Shown: positions 33,398-41,650 of the stretch, piece after piece
Layout of the letters: each line of letters begins with the position of its first letter
Position numbering within the stretch: the first letter of the stretch is position 1
Source: an uncultured bacterium
Lineage (GTDB): Bacteria; Bacillota; Clostridia; Lachnospirales; Lachnospiraceae
DNA: 64,000 bases
Reading direction: 5' to 3'
Assembly: GCA_947647735.1 (NCBI GenBank)
Contig: CANSLJ010000008.1
Span: 1-64,000, forward strand
The notes under the pieces: model-generated
The model's input: the letters and a program-made list of their open reading frames with translations, nothing else
Databases searched by the model: none
Told to the model about the DNA's origin: nothing
Made by a program: the position numbers and the translations under genes

Positions 33398-35563
33398 TCA
33401 CGCTTCCTCTTTCTGCTTTATCTTCGTCCGCAGCACAAACCACAATGCCCCTGTAATACACACGGAAGAATAAGTACCGCAGAGAATACCCGCCATAAGC
33501 GGCAGCGCAAATTCACGAATACTGGAAACACCGAACACATACAGCGCCGCCACCATGATAAAGGTAGTCAGAGAAGTAAAGATACTTCTGGAAAGCGTCT
33601 GGGTAATGGAATGGTTTACCATCTCCTGCAGATCATCCTTCCTTGTCATACTGCGCATATTTTCACGCACACGGTCAAAGATAACGATAGTCGCGTTGAT
33701 GGAATAACCCACGATCGTCAGCATACATGCGATAAACGTTGAACCTACGGAAACCCTTGTCACCGCATAGAATGCCAGCACCACCAGCACGTCATGGATC
33801 AGCGCGATCACCGCGCTTGCGCCAAAACGGATATCCTTAAACCGGAACCAGATATACAGCAGCATGCAGATCGTCGCAATGACCACCGCCACAACAGCGT
33901 CCGTCTGCGCCTCGGAACTGATCGTGGAACTGATCGTCTCTGCCGTGATCGGATACGCATCATCCAGCGTATAATTTTCCTCCAGCATAGTATCAAGCGA
34001 TTCTCTCTCCTCCACGCTCAGCGTTCTCGTCTTGAAGATGACCTGATTGCTGCCTGCCACTTTCTGCACCTGTACGTTGGCGTCCCCTGTGATCTCCTCG
34101 ATACCCGGCACCACCTCGGCATCCAGCCTTTCAATAGAATAATCCTCGGCAAACGTAACAGTCGTCTGGGTACCGCCCATGAAATCCAGCGAGTAATTCA
34201 GCGCGCCGTTTCCGCCGCCCTTCTGTACGCCCATCACTACAAAGCCTGCAACGATGACCGCCACGGAAATACCGAAGAACAAATGCTTTTTGCCCAGGAA
34301 GTTGATGGATTTCTTCTCCTTTGCCACACCGAAGAGTTTCACGGAATCCAGTCCCAGTCCCATCAGTGCGTTTAAAATGATACGGGTGATAAATACTGCC
34401 GTAAACATGGACAGAATGATACCAAGTGCCAGTGTCTGCGCAAATCCCTTGATAGCGCCTGTCCCCCGGAGCCCTAACACGATAGCCGCGATCAGTGTTG
34501 TGATATTACCGTCAATAATAGCAGAAAGCGCCTTGTTAAAGCCGATCTTTACGGAAGACGCAACTGTCTTTCCGGTCGCCAGCTCCTCACGGATCCTTGC
34601 GAAAATGATCACGTTTGCGTCCACTGCCATACCGATACCAAGAATGATACCTGCAATACCCGGCAGTGTCAGTGTGATACCAAAGGAACCAAGCAGGATA
34701 ACAACCAGTTCCACATACATAAGAAGTGCCAGCACCGCGGCAAAACCCGGCAGAAAATACACTGCTATCATAAATACCGCGATAATCGCAAAACCTACCG
34801 CACCGGCGATCAGGGCCGTCCGGATCGCATCGGAACCGAGCTGGGCTCCCACCACGTTGCTTCGCAGCTCTTCCAGCGTCAGCGTCAATCCGCCGATACG
34901 GATCGTGGAAGCCAGATTTTTCGCCGCATCAATGGATTCCATATTGGTGATCACACAGTTGCCGTCGGTGATCTGCTGCTGTACCGAAGGATAGCTGATG
35001 ATCGCGTTATCATAGACAATAAAGATCGGATCGTGGTTCGGCGCCGCAGCAGCCGTAGCATCAGAGAATTTCTTTGCGCCCTCGTCCGTCAGCGTCAGCC
35101 TTACCTCATAATTGGTATTGCCCATATCATTCTGGGTGCTTGCCGCCTGGGCATCCACCACGTCAGTTCCTTCCAGCACCAGTTCCCCGTTCACATCATA
35201 AAATTCCAGAGAGCCGGGACGTCCCAGTTCCTCCAGGATCTGGTTGGCATCCGCCACGCCGGGGATCTCGATACTGATCCTGTCGCTCCCCTCCTGATAA
35301 ACCTGAGCTTCTGTACTGTAGCCCTCCACACGCTTCTGCAGCTTGTAGATCGTATCGCTCATATCCGCAGCGTTGGGCTCTTCCTCGCCCACCACCTGAT
35401 AAGTGATGCTGACACCACCTTCCAGATCAAGTCCCAGTTTGATATCTTCGCCGGAACCCGACTTTGTTTCTCCCCAGCCATATACTGCAGTGTAGCCGAA
35501 CAGCGCAAGAAGCGCCGCCAGTATCACCAGCACGATGGCTGATTTTGCTTTGCTTTGTTTCAT
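33398..35563 (-). CDS. secDF: fused protein-export membrane protein SecDF
   Basis: A 721-aa fusion of SecD and SecF, a proton-driven membrane protein that pulls exported proteins through SecYEG. The SecD half has TM1 (IVLVILAALLALFGYTAVYG), the P1 motif region DLEGGVSITYQV, a periplasmic domain (about 60-235) and five TMs with the D5-type motif GMAVDANVIIFARIREEL. The SecF half starts near 420 (LFFGISVAVIVAGFVVMG), has LDFMGGTQTTVTF and its TM motif GYSINATIVIFDRVREN. Length fits a Clostridial SecDF with shortened periplasmic loops. It is next to the SCIFF locus, a common arrangement in Clostridia. Confidence 0.96.
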   Translation of the reverse strand: MKQSKAKSAIVLVILAALLALFGYTAVYGWGETKSGSGEDIKLGLDLEGGVSITYQVVGEEEPNAADMSDTIYKLQKRVEGYSTEAQVYQEGSDRISIEIPGVADANQILEELGRPGSLEFYDVNGELVLEGTDVVDAQAASTQNDMGNTNYEVRLTLTDEGAKKFSDATAAAAPNHDPIFIVYDNAIISYPSVQQQITDGNCVITNMESIDAAKNLASTIRIGGLTLTLEELRSNVVGAQLGSDAIRTALIAGAVGFAIIAVFMIAVYFLPGFAAVLALLMYVELVVILLGSFGITLTLPGIAGIILGIGMAVDANVIIFARIREELATGKTVASSVKIGFNKALSAIIDGNITTLIAAIVLGLRGTGAIKGFAQTLALGIILSMFTAVFITRIILNALMGLGLDSVKLFGVAKEKKSINFLGKKHLFFGISVAVIVAGFVVMGVQKGGGNGALNYSLDFMGGTQTTVTFAEDYSIERLDAEVVPGIEEITGDANVQVQKVAGSNQVIFKTRTLSVEERESLDTMLEENYTLDDAYPITAETISSTISSEAQTDAVVAVVIATICMLLYIWFRFKDIRFGASAVIALIHDVLVVLAFYAVTRVSVGSTFIACMLTIVGYSINATIVIFDRVRENMRSMTRKDDLQEMVNHSITQTLSRSIFTSLTTFIMVAALYVFGVSSIREFALPLMAGILCGTYSSVCITGALWFVLRTKIKQKEEA

Positions 35564-35672
35564 CTTCTTTTTCTCCTATTCCAGTTCTATATATATTCCT
35601 ACTCGCAAACGCTCCGCTTTTTGCTCGTATCTATTCCAGTTCCGCATAAGCCCTCCCAGCACACATTAGCCG

Positions 35673-35711
35673 AGGACAGTTCCCAGCTGCACAGCATCTG
35701 TAAACTGTCCT
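35673..35711. other. hairpin between scfB and secDF
   Basis: AGGACAGTT (35673-35681) pairs with AACTGTCCT (35703-35711). The 174-nt gap also carries three copies of ATTCCAGTTC, one of them the last codons of scfB. No U-tract follows, so the role is unclear: transcript stability or remnants of duplication. Confidence 0.35.
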
Positions 35712-35737
35712 GTGCGCTGTACGGGCCTATGCTGTTT

Positions 35738-37222
35738 TTATTCCAGTTCCGCCGATGCGGCTTTCAACATGATCGCACACTCTATCCGTTTTCGCTGCAA
35801 CTCACAGCCGATCTCGTAAGTGTCCGTGATACTCCCATGGAAATTGTAGGAGTTCGCCGCACAGCCGCCGCTGCAGTAAAACTTTGCGAAGCAGTCCTTA
35901 CACTTCTCCTTCGCATATACATTGCATTCCTTGAACCTGTCCCTGATATCCATGCGGAGGATCCCTTCATCCACATTGCCCATCAGGAATTCCTCCTGCC
36001 CCACAAACTGATGACAGGGATAAAAATCCCCCCAGGGCGTCACCGCCAGATACTCCGTCCCGCTGCCGCAGCCGGAGAGCCGCTTTGCCACACAGGGACC
36101 ACCTTCTAAGTCTATCATAAAATGGAAAAAGTTGAAACCTTTTCCTTCTTTTCTGTAACGCAGAATTTCTTTCGCCAGTTTATCGTACTCTGCGAGGAGC
36201 ACCGGGATATCCTCCTCGCGGAGCGCATACTCTTCGGTCTTCTCCGCCACCACCGGCTCCACGGAGATCTGTTCAAAGCCCAGATCCGCCAGATGAAGCA
36301 CATCCTCTGAAAAATCGAGATTGTTTCTCGTGAAAGTGCCTCGGACATAATAATTCATCTGATCACGGCTCTCTGCCGTTTTCTGGAACTTCGGCACCAC
36401 CATGTCATAACTGCCCTGACCGCCCCGGAACGGACGCATCAGATCATGGATCTCTTTCCGCCCGTCTATGGAAAGCACGATGTTTCCCATCTCCTTGTTG
36501 CAGAATTCCAGTATCTCATCATTCAGGAGCACGCCGTTGGTCGTCAGCGTGAAGCGGAATTTTTTGTGGAAGGGCTCCTCAAGGCTTCTTCCATAAGCCA
36601 CCAGATCCTTCACCACCTGCCAGTTCATCAGCGGCTCTCCGCCGAAAAAGTCCACTTCCAGATTGATGCGGTTTCCGGAATTCGCCACCAGAAAGTCCAA
36701 TGCCTTTTTTCCTACTTCAAAGCTCATCAGCGCCCGCCTGCCGTGGTACTCGCCCTCCTCCGCAAAACAGTACTTGCAGGCAAGGTTACAGTCATGGGCG
36801 ATATGCAGACAAAGGGCTTTTACCACAGTCTGCCTGTTTTTAAAATCAAAGATATAATCTTCGTAAATATCCTTTGTATAGAGCTGTCCCGCCTGTGCCA
36901 GGGAAAGCAGTTCCTCCGCAAGCTCCCGCTGTTCCTCCTTCGGGCAGGAAAGTCCGCTCAGGGCATCCGCCGCCCTTTCCAGAAGTGCTTCGGGAATCCC
37001 GTCCTCCGGCTCTTTTTCCGGGAACGCTTCGGCATTCCTATCATCCGCCGCTTTTTTCGCAGGCGCTTCGGCATTTTTGTTTTTCTCTCTCTCCTGCCAT
37101 GCTTCCCAGACAGGCTCCAGAAGAGGCACCGCCTGATAACTCAGCTCGTCCATCACATGGACACTTCCGCTGTTCACATCCAGCACGATCGGATATCCAT
37201 TGTTGATATACTGATGTATCAT
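35738..37222 (-). CDS. scfB: SCIFF peptide maturase, radical SAM/SPASM (ScfB)
   Basis: A 494-aa radical SAM enzyme that forms a thioether cross-link in the SCIFF peptide encoded just upstream. An N-terminal RRE-like/peptide-binding start (MIHQYINNGYPIVLDVNSGSV) is followed by an acidic linker with a near-duplicated Ala/Glu-rich stretch (about 45-75), the cluster motif CNLACKYCFAEEG (CX3CX2C), DFFGGEPLMN, and a C-terminal SPASM domain (CGSGTEYLAV...CHQF; CKDCFAKFYCSGGCAANSYNF) for two auxiliary Fe-S clusters. The length fits the ScfB family. Gene order peptide-maturase-secDF supports the assignment. Confidence 0.94.
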   Translation of the reverse strand: MIHQYINNGYPIVLDVNSGSVHVMDELSYQAVPLLEPVWEAWQEREKNKNAEAPAKKAADDRNAEAFPEKEPEDGIPEALLERAADALSGLSCPKEEQRELAEELLSLAQAGQLYTKDIYEDYIFDFKNRQTVVKALCLHIAHDCNLACKYCFAEEGEYHGRRALMSFEVGKKALDFLVANSGNRINLEVDFFGGEPLMNWQVVKDLVAYGRSLEEPFHKKFRFTLTTNGVLLNDEILEFCNKEMGNIVLSIDGRKEIHDLMRPFRGGQGSYDMVVPKFQKTAESRDQMNYYVRGTFTRNNLDFSEDVLHLADLGFEQISVEPVVAEKTEEYALREEDIPVLLAEYDKLAKEILRYRKEGKGFNFFHFMIDLEGGPCVAKRLSGCGSGTEYLAVTPWGDFYPCHQFVGQEEFLMGNVDEGILRMDIRDRFKECNVYAKEKCKDCFAKFYCSGGCAANSYNFHGSITDTYEIGCELQRKRIECAIMLKAASAELE

Positions 37223-37296
37223 TTCTTGATCCTTTTCGCTTCCTGATTACTTATATGACGAGGCCGGGAAACTGCGTTCCCTTTCACATCACAAAG

Positions 37297-37320
37297 AAGC
37301 AGCGAGATTTCCCGCTGCTT
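37297..37320. other. hairpin between scfA and scfB, possible attenuator
   Basis: AAGCAGCG (37297-37304) pairs with CGCTGCTT (37313-37320) around an 8-nt loop. It lies 63 nt downstream of scfA on the minus strand, with no strong U-tract. It may let the small peptide be made in excess over its maturase. Confidence 0.45.
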
Positions 37321-37382
37321 ATTATCAACTTATAAACCTGACAAATCTTCTTTCTGATTGATATGGCTGTTGTCCGTACCGC

Positions 37383-37529
37383 TTATTTCTGAACTTTTTC
37401 ACAGCTCTGATTACCAACCGTGCAGGAAGTCTTGCATGCTGACTGGCAGGATGTCTGACACTCGCCACAGCCGCCTTTCTTCATGGATTCCTTTAAATCT
37501 CTGGTTGTCAACGTCTTAATATGTTTCAT
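37383..37529 (-). CDS. scfA: SCIFF ribosomal peptide precursor (six cysteines in forty-five)
   Basis: A 48-aa precursor peptide, MKHIKTLTTRDLKES followed by a cysteine-rich part with Cys at 21, 24, 28, 32, 36 and 43. The CGECQTSCQSACKTSC core is the hallmark of the SCIFF family, which is nearly universal in Clostridia. A thioether between a core Cys and a Thr just after it is known for the family (from memory, Cys32-Thr37 in C. thermocellum, and both residues are conserved here). The start is fixed by AAAGGAGGAGG before the ATG; the frame is open further upstream without a site. Its biological role is unknown. The maturase scfB is the next gene. Confidence 0.95.
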   Translation of the reverse strand: MKHIKTLTTRDLKESMKKGGCGECQTSCQSACKTSCTVGNQSCEKVQK

Positions 37530-37679
37530 AACAGGACCTCCTCCTTTGATATCGACTTTCTTCTGCCCGCTTTTGATCCGGCGGATATATCTTTTAGGAG
37601 TATAACATAAAAGTTTCCGCGTGAAAAGGGGGTTGCTAAAATTTTTCGTTTTTTGTTGAGAGGACGCCGGCAACAGGCA

Positions 37680-38981
37680 TCATATTGCTTTGAATGCTGT
37701 CTCCAAAGCTGCGATCAGGTCCTCCGCTTTCTCGATGCCGATGGAGAGACGGATCGTATTTTCTCTGATGCCCTGTTCTTCCAGCTCTTCTTTCGTGCAC
37801 TGGCTGTGGGTTGTGGTTGCGGGGTGAATCACGAGGGATTTCACGTCCGCCACGTTCGCCAGCAGGGAGAAGATCGCCAGGTTATCGATGAATGCCTGTG
37901 CTGTCTCTGCGTCCCCTTTAATCTCGAAAGTAAAGATGGAGCCGCCGCCGTTCGGCAGGTATTTCTGATAGAGATCGTGCGTCGGCTCGCCGGGAAGCGA
38001 AGGGTGATGTACAGCCTCCACCTGAGGGTGGTTTGACAGGTATTCCACGATCTTTAACGCGTTGCTGACATGGCGCTCCACCCTGAGGGATAAGGTCTCC
38101 AGCCCCTGCAGGAACAGGAATGCATGGAACGGGGAGAGTGTTGCGCCGGTATCCCTCAGGATGACCGCGCGGATATAGGATACAAATGCCGCCGGGCCTG
38201 CCGCGTCAGTGAAGGATACGCCGTGATAGCTGGGATTCGCCTCGGAGATCCAGGGGTATTTTCCTGCTGCCTTCCAATCGAAATTACCGCTGTCGATGAT
38301 CACGCCACCTATGGCTGTGCCGTGGCCGCCGATAAACTTTGTGGCGGAATGTACCACGATATCCGCGCCGTATTCTATCGGACGGATCAGGTAAGGCGTC
38401 GCAAAAGTGGAATCCACCACCAGCGGGATATTGTGCTGATGCGCGATCTTCGCCAGTTTTTCCAGATCGATCAGGTTGGAGTTAGGATTCCCCAGCGTCT
38501 CCACGAAGATTGCCTTTGTATTTTCCTGAATAGCAGCTTCGAAGGAACCTTCCACGTACGGATCCACAAAGGTCGTGGTCACATTGTTGTTCAGCGGGAA
38601 AGTATGTGCCAGATAATTGTAGGTTCCGCCGTAGATCGTTTTGGAAGCTACGATATGTTCGCCCGCCTGTGCCAGCGCCTGAAAGGTATAGCTCAGCGCC
38701 GCCGCCCCGGATGCCACAGCCAGCGCCGCAACGCCGCCTTCCAGCGAAGCGATGCGCTGTTCAAATACATCCTCCGTGGGGTTTGTCAGCCTTCCGTAGA
38801 TGTTGCCTGCGTCCTTCAATCCGAAGCGGTCCGCCGCGTGCTGTGAGTCATGGAATACATAGGAAGTGGTTGCGTAGATCGGCACCGCCCTCGCATCCGT
38901 CACCGGATCCGCCTGTTCCTGCCCTATATGTAACTGTCTTGTCTCAAATCCCCAGTTTTTGGAATCTCTGATATCTGCCAT
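37680..38981 (-). CDS. metY: O-acetylhomoserine sulfhydrylase / aminocarboxypropyltransferase
   Basis: A 433-aa PLP enzyme of the Cys/Met metabolism family that makes homocysteine (or methionine) from O-acetylhomoserine and sulfide. The PLP lysine is in HSATKFIGGHGTAIGGV (about 205-221). YGRLTNPTEDVFEQRIASLEGG (in part, about 60-80) and the AASGAAALSY and NPSYHGV segments are typical of the MetY branch, which is longer than MetB/MetC. AGGAGG precedes the ATG. It is a single gene with its own promoter and no recognisable SAM riboswitch, because its leader is too short. Confidence 0.95.
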   Translation of the reverse strand: MADIRDSKNWGFETRQLHIGQEQADPVTDARAVPIYATTSYVFHDSQHAADRFGLKDAGNIYGRLTNPTEDVFEQRIASLEGGVAALAVASGAAALSYTFQALAQAGEHIVASKTIYGGTYNYLAHTFPLNNNVTTTFVDPYVEGSFEAAIQENTKAIFVETLGNPNSNLIDLEKLAKIAHQHNIPLVVDSTFATPYLIRPIEYGADIVVHSATKFIGGHGTAIGGVIIDSGNFDWKAAGKYPWISEANPSYHGVSFTDAAGPAAFVSYIRAVILRDTGATLSPFHAFLFLQGLETLSLRVERHVSNALKIVEYLSNHPQVEAVHHPSLPGEPTHDLYQKYLPNGGGSIFTFEIKGDAETAQAFIDNLAIFSLLANVADVKSLVIHPATTTHSQCTKEELEEQGIRENTIRLSIGIEKAEDLIAALETAFKAI

Positions 38982-39011
38982 TTTTATGTCCTCCTGTTTT
39001 TCTTTAAATGC

Positions 39012-39040
39012 ATACTACCACAGTAGGTTTATTCTGTCTA
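39012..39040 (-). promoter_or_regulatory. promoter of metY with overlapping small palindrome
   Basis: On the minus strand, TAGACA (39035-39040) and TAGTAT (39012-39017) are spaced 17 nt apart. CTAC-CACA-GTAG (39015-39026) overlaps the -10 element and could be an operator, for example for a sulfur-responsive Rrf2/CymR-type regulator. That last point is a guess. Confidence 0.5.
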
Positions 39041-39050
39041 ATACACAAAA

Positions 39051-39092
39051 AAGATATCCGGTCATAGGCTGTTCCTATAGCCGGATATCTTT
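39051..39092 (-). terminator. Rho-independent terminator after the lipoprotein gene
   Basis: AAGATATCCGG with the nearby CATAGG pairs with CCTATAG and CCGGATATCTT, leaving a small loop. On the minus strand it is followed by TTTTTTGTGT. It lies directly after the stop of the lipoprotein gene. Confidence 0.85.
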
Positions 39093-39095
39093 CCA

Positions 39096-39977
39096 TTACC
39101 TAAAAGCAGTGTCTATATTCTCCTCAGACAGATCATACCACTTCACATCCGCTTTCTGCTCCTGACTGTCCATCGCCTCATCAAATTCATCCGCCGAACA
39201 GGATCCCTCATTTGCGAAATACTGCACAGTCAGTTCGTTTTCCGCATCATATTCCGAACTGCTGTAAACCTGCTTATTTATACTGTATTCAACGCCGGAA
39301 AAGACCATTTTTCCAATTCCGGAATCGGCAGCACCGCCCGAAAACATAAAGGTGCCGTCAGTTTTTAAATTCATAAATTCTCTGTATGACAGTGTATAGC
39401 CATAGATTTCTCCATCCTGCACATGCAGTACCTCAAATCCGTAGTCGGAAATTTTATTTATCTGGAGCCACAGAACAATCTCCTCCTCACCGTCATCATC
39501 AAGATCGATCACTGCAAACTTTTCAGCGCTCACGGTAACACTGTCATCATCTGTTACCGCCCAGCCTATCTCTTCAATATTTATACTTTTACCCGCCAGA
39601 TCTGTACAGATAAAACTGTTTTCTCCTCTGAGTACCGATTGAAAACTGTTTTCACCCGCTGCCGATCCATTCGCTTTATCTTCCTCTGTTCCCAGACTCC
39701 CGGCTGAACTCTGAACGGAATTCCCGACTGACGGCGCATCTGTTTTCTCCGTCCCGGATATCTCGCTCTCTTTAGCTGCTTCCGTCATCCCGGACGACGC
39801 ACTCTCTCCGACCGTTTCCGTCACCTCGGATGACTCGCTCTCCTCGGCAGGCAGAAGAGGCTCACCTGTCAGCATCTCTGCCTCCCCTGCGCTGCTATCA
39901 GTCTGGCTGCATGCCGTCAGGCTTACCACGGCTGCCATGATCATCACGCATAACATAGCTGTCTTTTTCTTCTTCAT
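39096..39977 (-). CDS. lipoprotein of unknown function
   Basis: A 293-aa lipoprotein with a lipobox SLTAC (Cys23) after a lysine-rich start and hydrophobic core. Residues about 24-105 are a Ser/Glu/Gly-rich tether of low complexity. The folded part (about 110-293) includes FAVIDLDDDGEEEIVLWLQI, an aspartate-rich FG-GAP/EF-like calcium loop (DLDDDGEEE). It ends in a charged helical tail (EFDEAMDSQEQKADVKWYDL). No family is recognised. It lies 173 nt downstream of the membrane-anchored sigma factor gene and may belong to its regulon or sense the same signal. Confidence 0.85.
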   Translation of the reverse strand: MKKKKTAMLCVMIMAAVVSLTACSQTDSSAGEAEMLTGEPLLPAEESESSEVTETVGESASSGMTEAAKESEISGTEKTDAPSVGNSVQSSAGSLGTEEDKANGSAAGENSFQSVLRGENSFICTDLAGKSINIEEIGWAVTDDDSVTVSAEKFAVIDLDDDGEEEIVLWLQINKISDYGFEVLHVQDGEIYGYTLSYREFMNLKTDGTFMFSGGAADSGIGKMVFSGVEYSINKQVYSSSEYDAENELTVQYFANEGSCSADEFDEAMDSQEQKADVKWYDLSEENIDTAFR

Positions 39978-40149
39978 GTATTGTTTCCTCCCTGTGCTTC
40001 TATCTGATTTTTCTATCCTGTTCTCCCGCAGTTTTTCTTCTATATTTTATATACTTCTCATGTCATCCTGCTTCTTTCCATGTTTCCATGCTTTTCATAT
40101 TTGTCCCGTTTTTGCTATATTTTATATACTTTTCATGCCATCCTGTCCG

Positions 40150-41493
40150 CTATGGTATCTCCAGGAAATCAAAAGCATCCGCCAGCTCTTCCAGCGCCTC
40201 ATCGCTCACCTCAAACGTTTTTTCCAGAAGATCTCCGAGTACATTGACCACGATAATGGAATGATCCCGCTCCACAACGATCAACGCCTTCATGTCGCTG
40301 ACCGCCAGCAGCACGATCTCTCCGCTTTCTGTCATATAATTCCACTCTCTGTATTCTTCCCTCTCCCCGATATTCAATATGAGAGGATTGAAACAGCCTC
40401 TCACCGTGCGCATAAGCTGGTAATCCGTCGTACATCGGGAAGAAGCCAATACCGCCCTGCCATCCATATGGAACGTTCCTCCCTCATACGAGTACCCGCC
40501 ATAGAACTCCCATGTCACATTCGGGTCACTGCTGTAGATATCTCCGATACCTGCACGTCCGCACAGATCTTCATACCCATCCGCGAGCTGAAATCCGGCC
40601 AGTCTGGATATTCCATATTTTCCGCAGATCTCATCCACCTTATCCGCCATCTCCTGTGTGTAACAATTGTAGACAAGTTCATACTCCCCAAAACCGGCAA
40701 TATTGTTTCCGATTTCCGCAAGGATAGCCCCGTCTGCATCGTATCCCTCCAGAAATGTCCTCCACTCGGTACAAGCCTGATACTCAGCACTCCCCTCTAT
40801 GGCACCGAGAGAGATAAAATCCGCTTCCTTCACCGGAACATCCTCCGCATTAAGATCCTCTGCCCCCGGCTCTATGCCGGACAGATCCCACGTTTCTCCT
40901 CTTCCCGCGTCCATATCCCGCAATCCTGAAAAACGGACGGCATACACGCCCGTTGTCACCAAAAGGCTCCCCGCCAGAGCCGCTGCCAGAAAATACGCCG
41001 GCCTTCCATGAGCATTATTCTGTTTTTTTGTTTTTAAAAGTTTTCTTCCCCTCAAAAGTTGATTTCGTACCGTAGACTCCGAACATTGCAGCATCTTCGC
41101 GATCTCCGATGTGCGATAACCTTCATAGTAGTACAGATATACAACCTGTCTGTATTTTACCGGCAGCTCCTGCACCCATTCCAGCACGTTGTTCTCCTGC
41201 CCTGCCGCGGTATCTTCCTGCCGCCGGAGATGCCTGATATGTTCCAGCTTTCTCCTGAAGCTCCTCAATTCGTCTTTACAGGCGTTGGAGGCCGTCACGA
41301 TCAGCCATGCCTTCTCGTGCTCTTCTGACTCAAACTGCTTATTGCTCGACAGCAGTTTTAAAAACGTCTCCTGCATCATATCCTCCGCATCCGCCTCATT
41401 CTTCATAAAAGAATAACAGACGCGGTAGACAGTCCCTGCATGACGGTCATAGATCTCTGCAATCTCTTCATCCGTACGCAATGAAGAAGCCAT
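40150..41493 (-). CDS. ECF sigma factor fused to a transmembrane and exported domain
   Basis: A 447-aa protein in one frame. Residues about 10-160 are an ECF sigma-70 factor: region 2 (YDRHAGTVYRVCYSFMKNEADAEDMMQETF) and region 4 (LPVKYRQVVYLYYYEGYRTSEIAKML, CSESTVRNQLLRGRKLL), given here in parts. A basic stretch leads to one membrane segment (YFLAAALAGSLLVTTGVYAV, about 169-188) and then an extracytoplasmic domain of about 255 aa (GAEDLNAEDVPVKEADFISLGAI onward) with a Cys-containing acidic fold I do not recognise. ECF factors are normally separate from their membrane anti-sigma. Here the tethered domain may hold or release the sigma part directly. The start is ATG at MASSLRTDEE. GGTGGTGAGG precedes it. 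Confidence 0.88.
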   Translation of the reverse strand: MASSLRTDEEIAEIYDRHAGTVYRVCYSFMKNEADAEDMMQETFLKLLSSNKQFESEEHEKAWLIVTASNACKDELRSFRRKLEHIRHLRRQEDTAAGQENNVLEWVQELPVKYRQVVYLYYYEGYRTSEIAKMLQCSESTVRNQLLRGRKLLKTKKQNNAHGRPAYFLAAALAGSLLVTTGVYAVRFSGLRDMDAGRGETWDLSGIEPGAEDLNAEDVPVKEADFISLGAIEGSAEYQACTEWRTFLEGYDADGAILAEIGNNIAGFGEYELVYNCYTQEMADKVDEICGKYGISRLAGFQLADGYEDLCGRAGIGDIYSSDPNVTWEFYGGYSYEGGTFHMDGRAVLASSRCTTDYQLMRTVRGCFNPLILNIGEREEYREWNYMTESGEIVLLAVSDMKALIVVERDHSIIVVNVLGDLLEKTFEVSDEALEELADAFDFLEIP

Positions 41494-41514
41494 TCTTCCT
41501 CACCACCTTTCACT

Positions 41515-41545
41515 ACAGATACGTTTCAGCATGGCAAAATGTCGC
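41515..41545 (-). promoter_or_regulatory. possible ECF-type autoregulated promoter of the sigma gene
   Basis: On the minus strand the upstream region reads GCGACATTTTGCC, then TGAAACGTATCTGTAG before the ribosome binding site. An A-C-A-T-T-T-T -35 and a CGTATC -10 are typical of ECF promoters in Clostridia, and self-activation is common for such genes. The match is by eye only. Confidence 0.35.
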
Positions 41546-41602
41546 ATAAACCTGAAATTTTTCTTTTATAATTACTGTCCGTGGATAAAGCCGCATCAAA
41601 AA

Positions 41603-41641
41603 ATCCGGCAGGATGCTATGAAAGCAGTCTTCCTGCCGGAT
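41603..41641 (-). terminator. Rho-independent terminator of the GH13 gene
   Basis: ATCCGGCAGGA (41603-41613) and TCCTGCCGGAT (41631-41641) form an 11-bp perfect stem. On the minus strand it is followed by TTTTTTGATG. It lies just after the GH13 stop. Confidence 0.85.
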
Positions 41642-41650
41642 CTTTCCATA

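Noticed and set aside
35578-35751. Three ATTCCAGTTC repeats between scfB and secDF as a possible CRISPR-like or regulatory array
   Set aside because: Only 10 nt long, unevenly spaced, one lies in the scfB coding end; no array structure.
38982-39095. SAM or T-box riboswitch before metY
   Set aside because: The leader is only about 30 nt from the predicted start, and the larger stem present is the terminator of the neighbouring gene.
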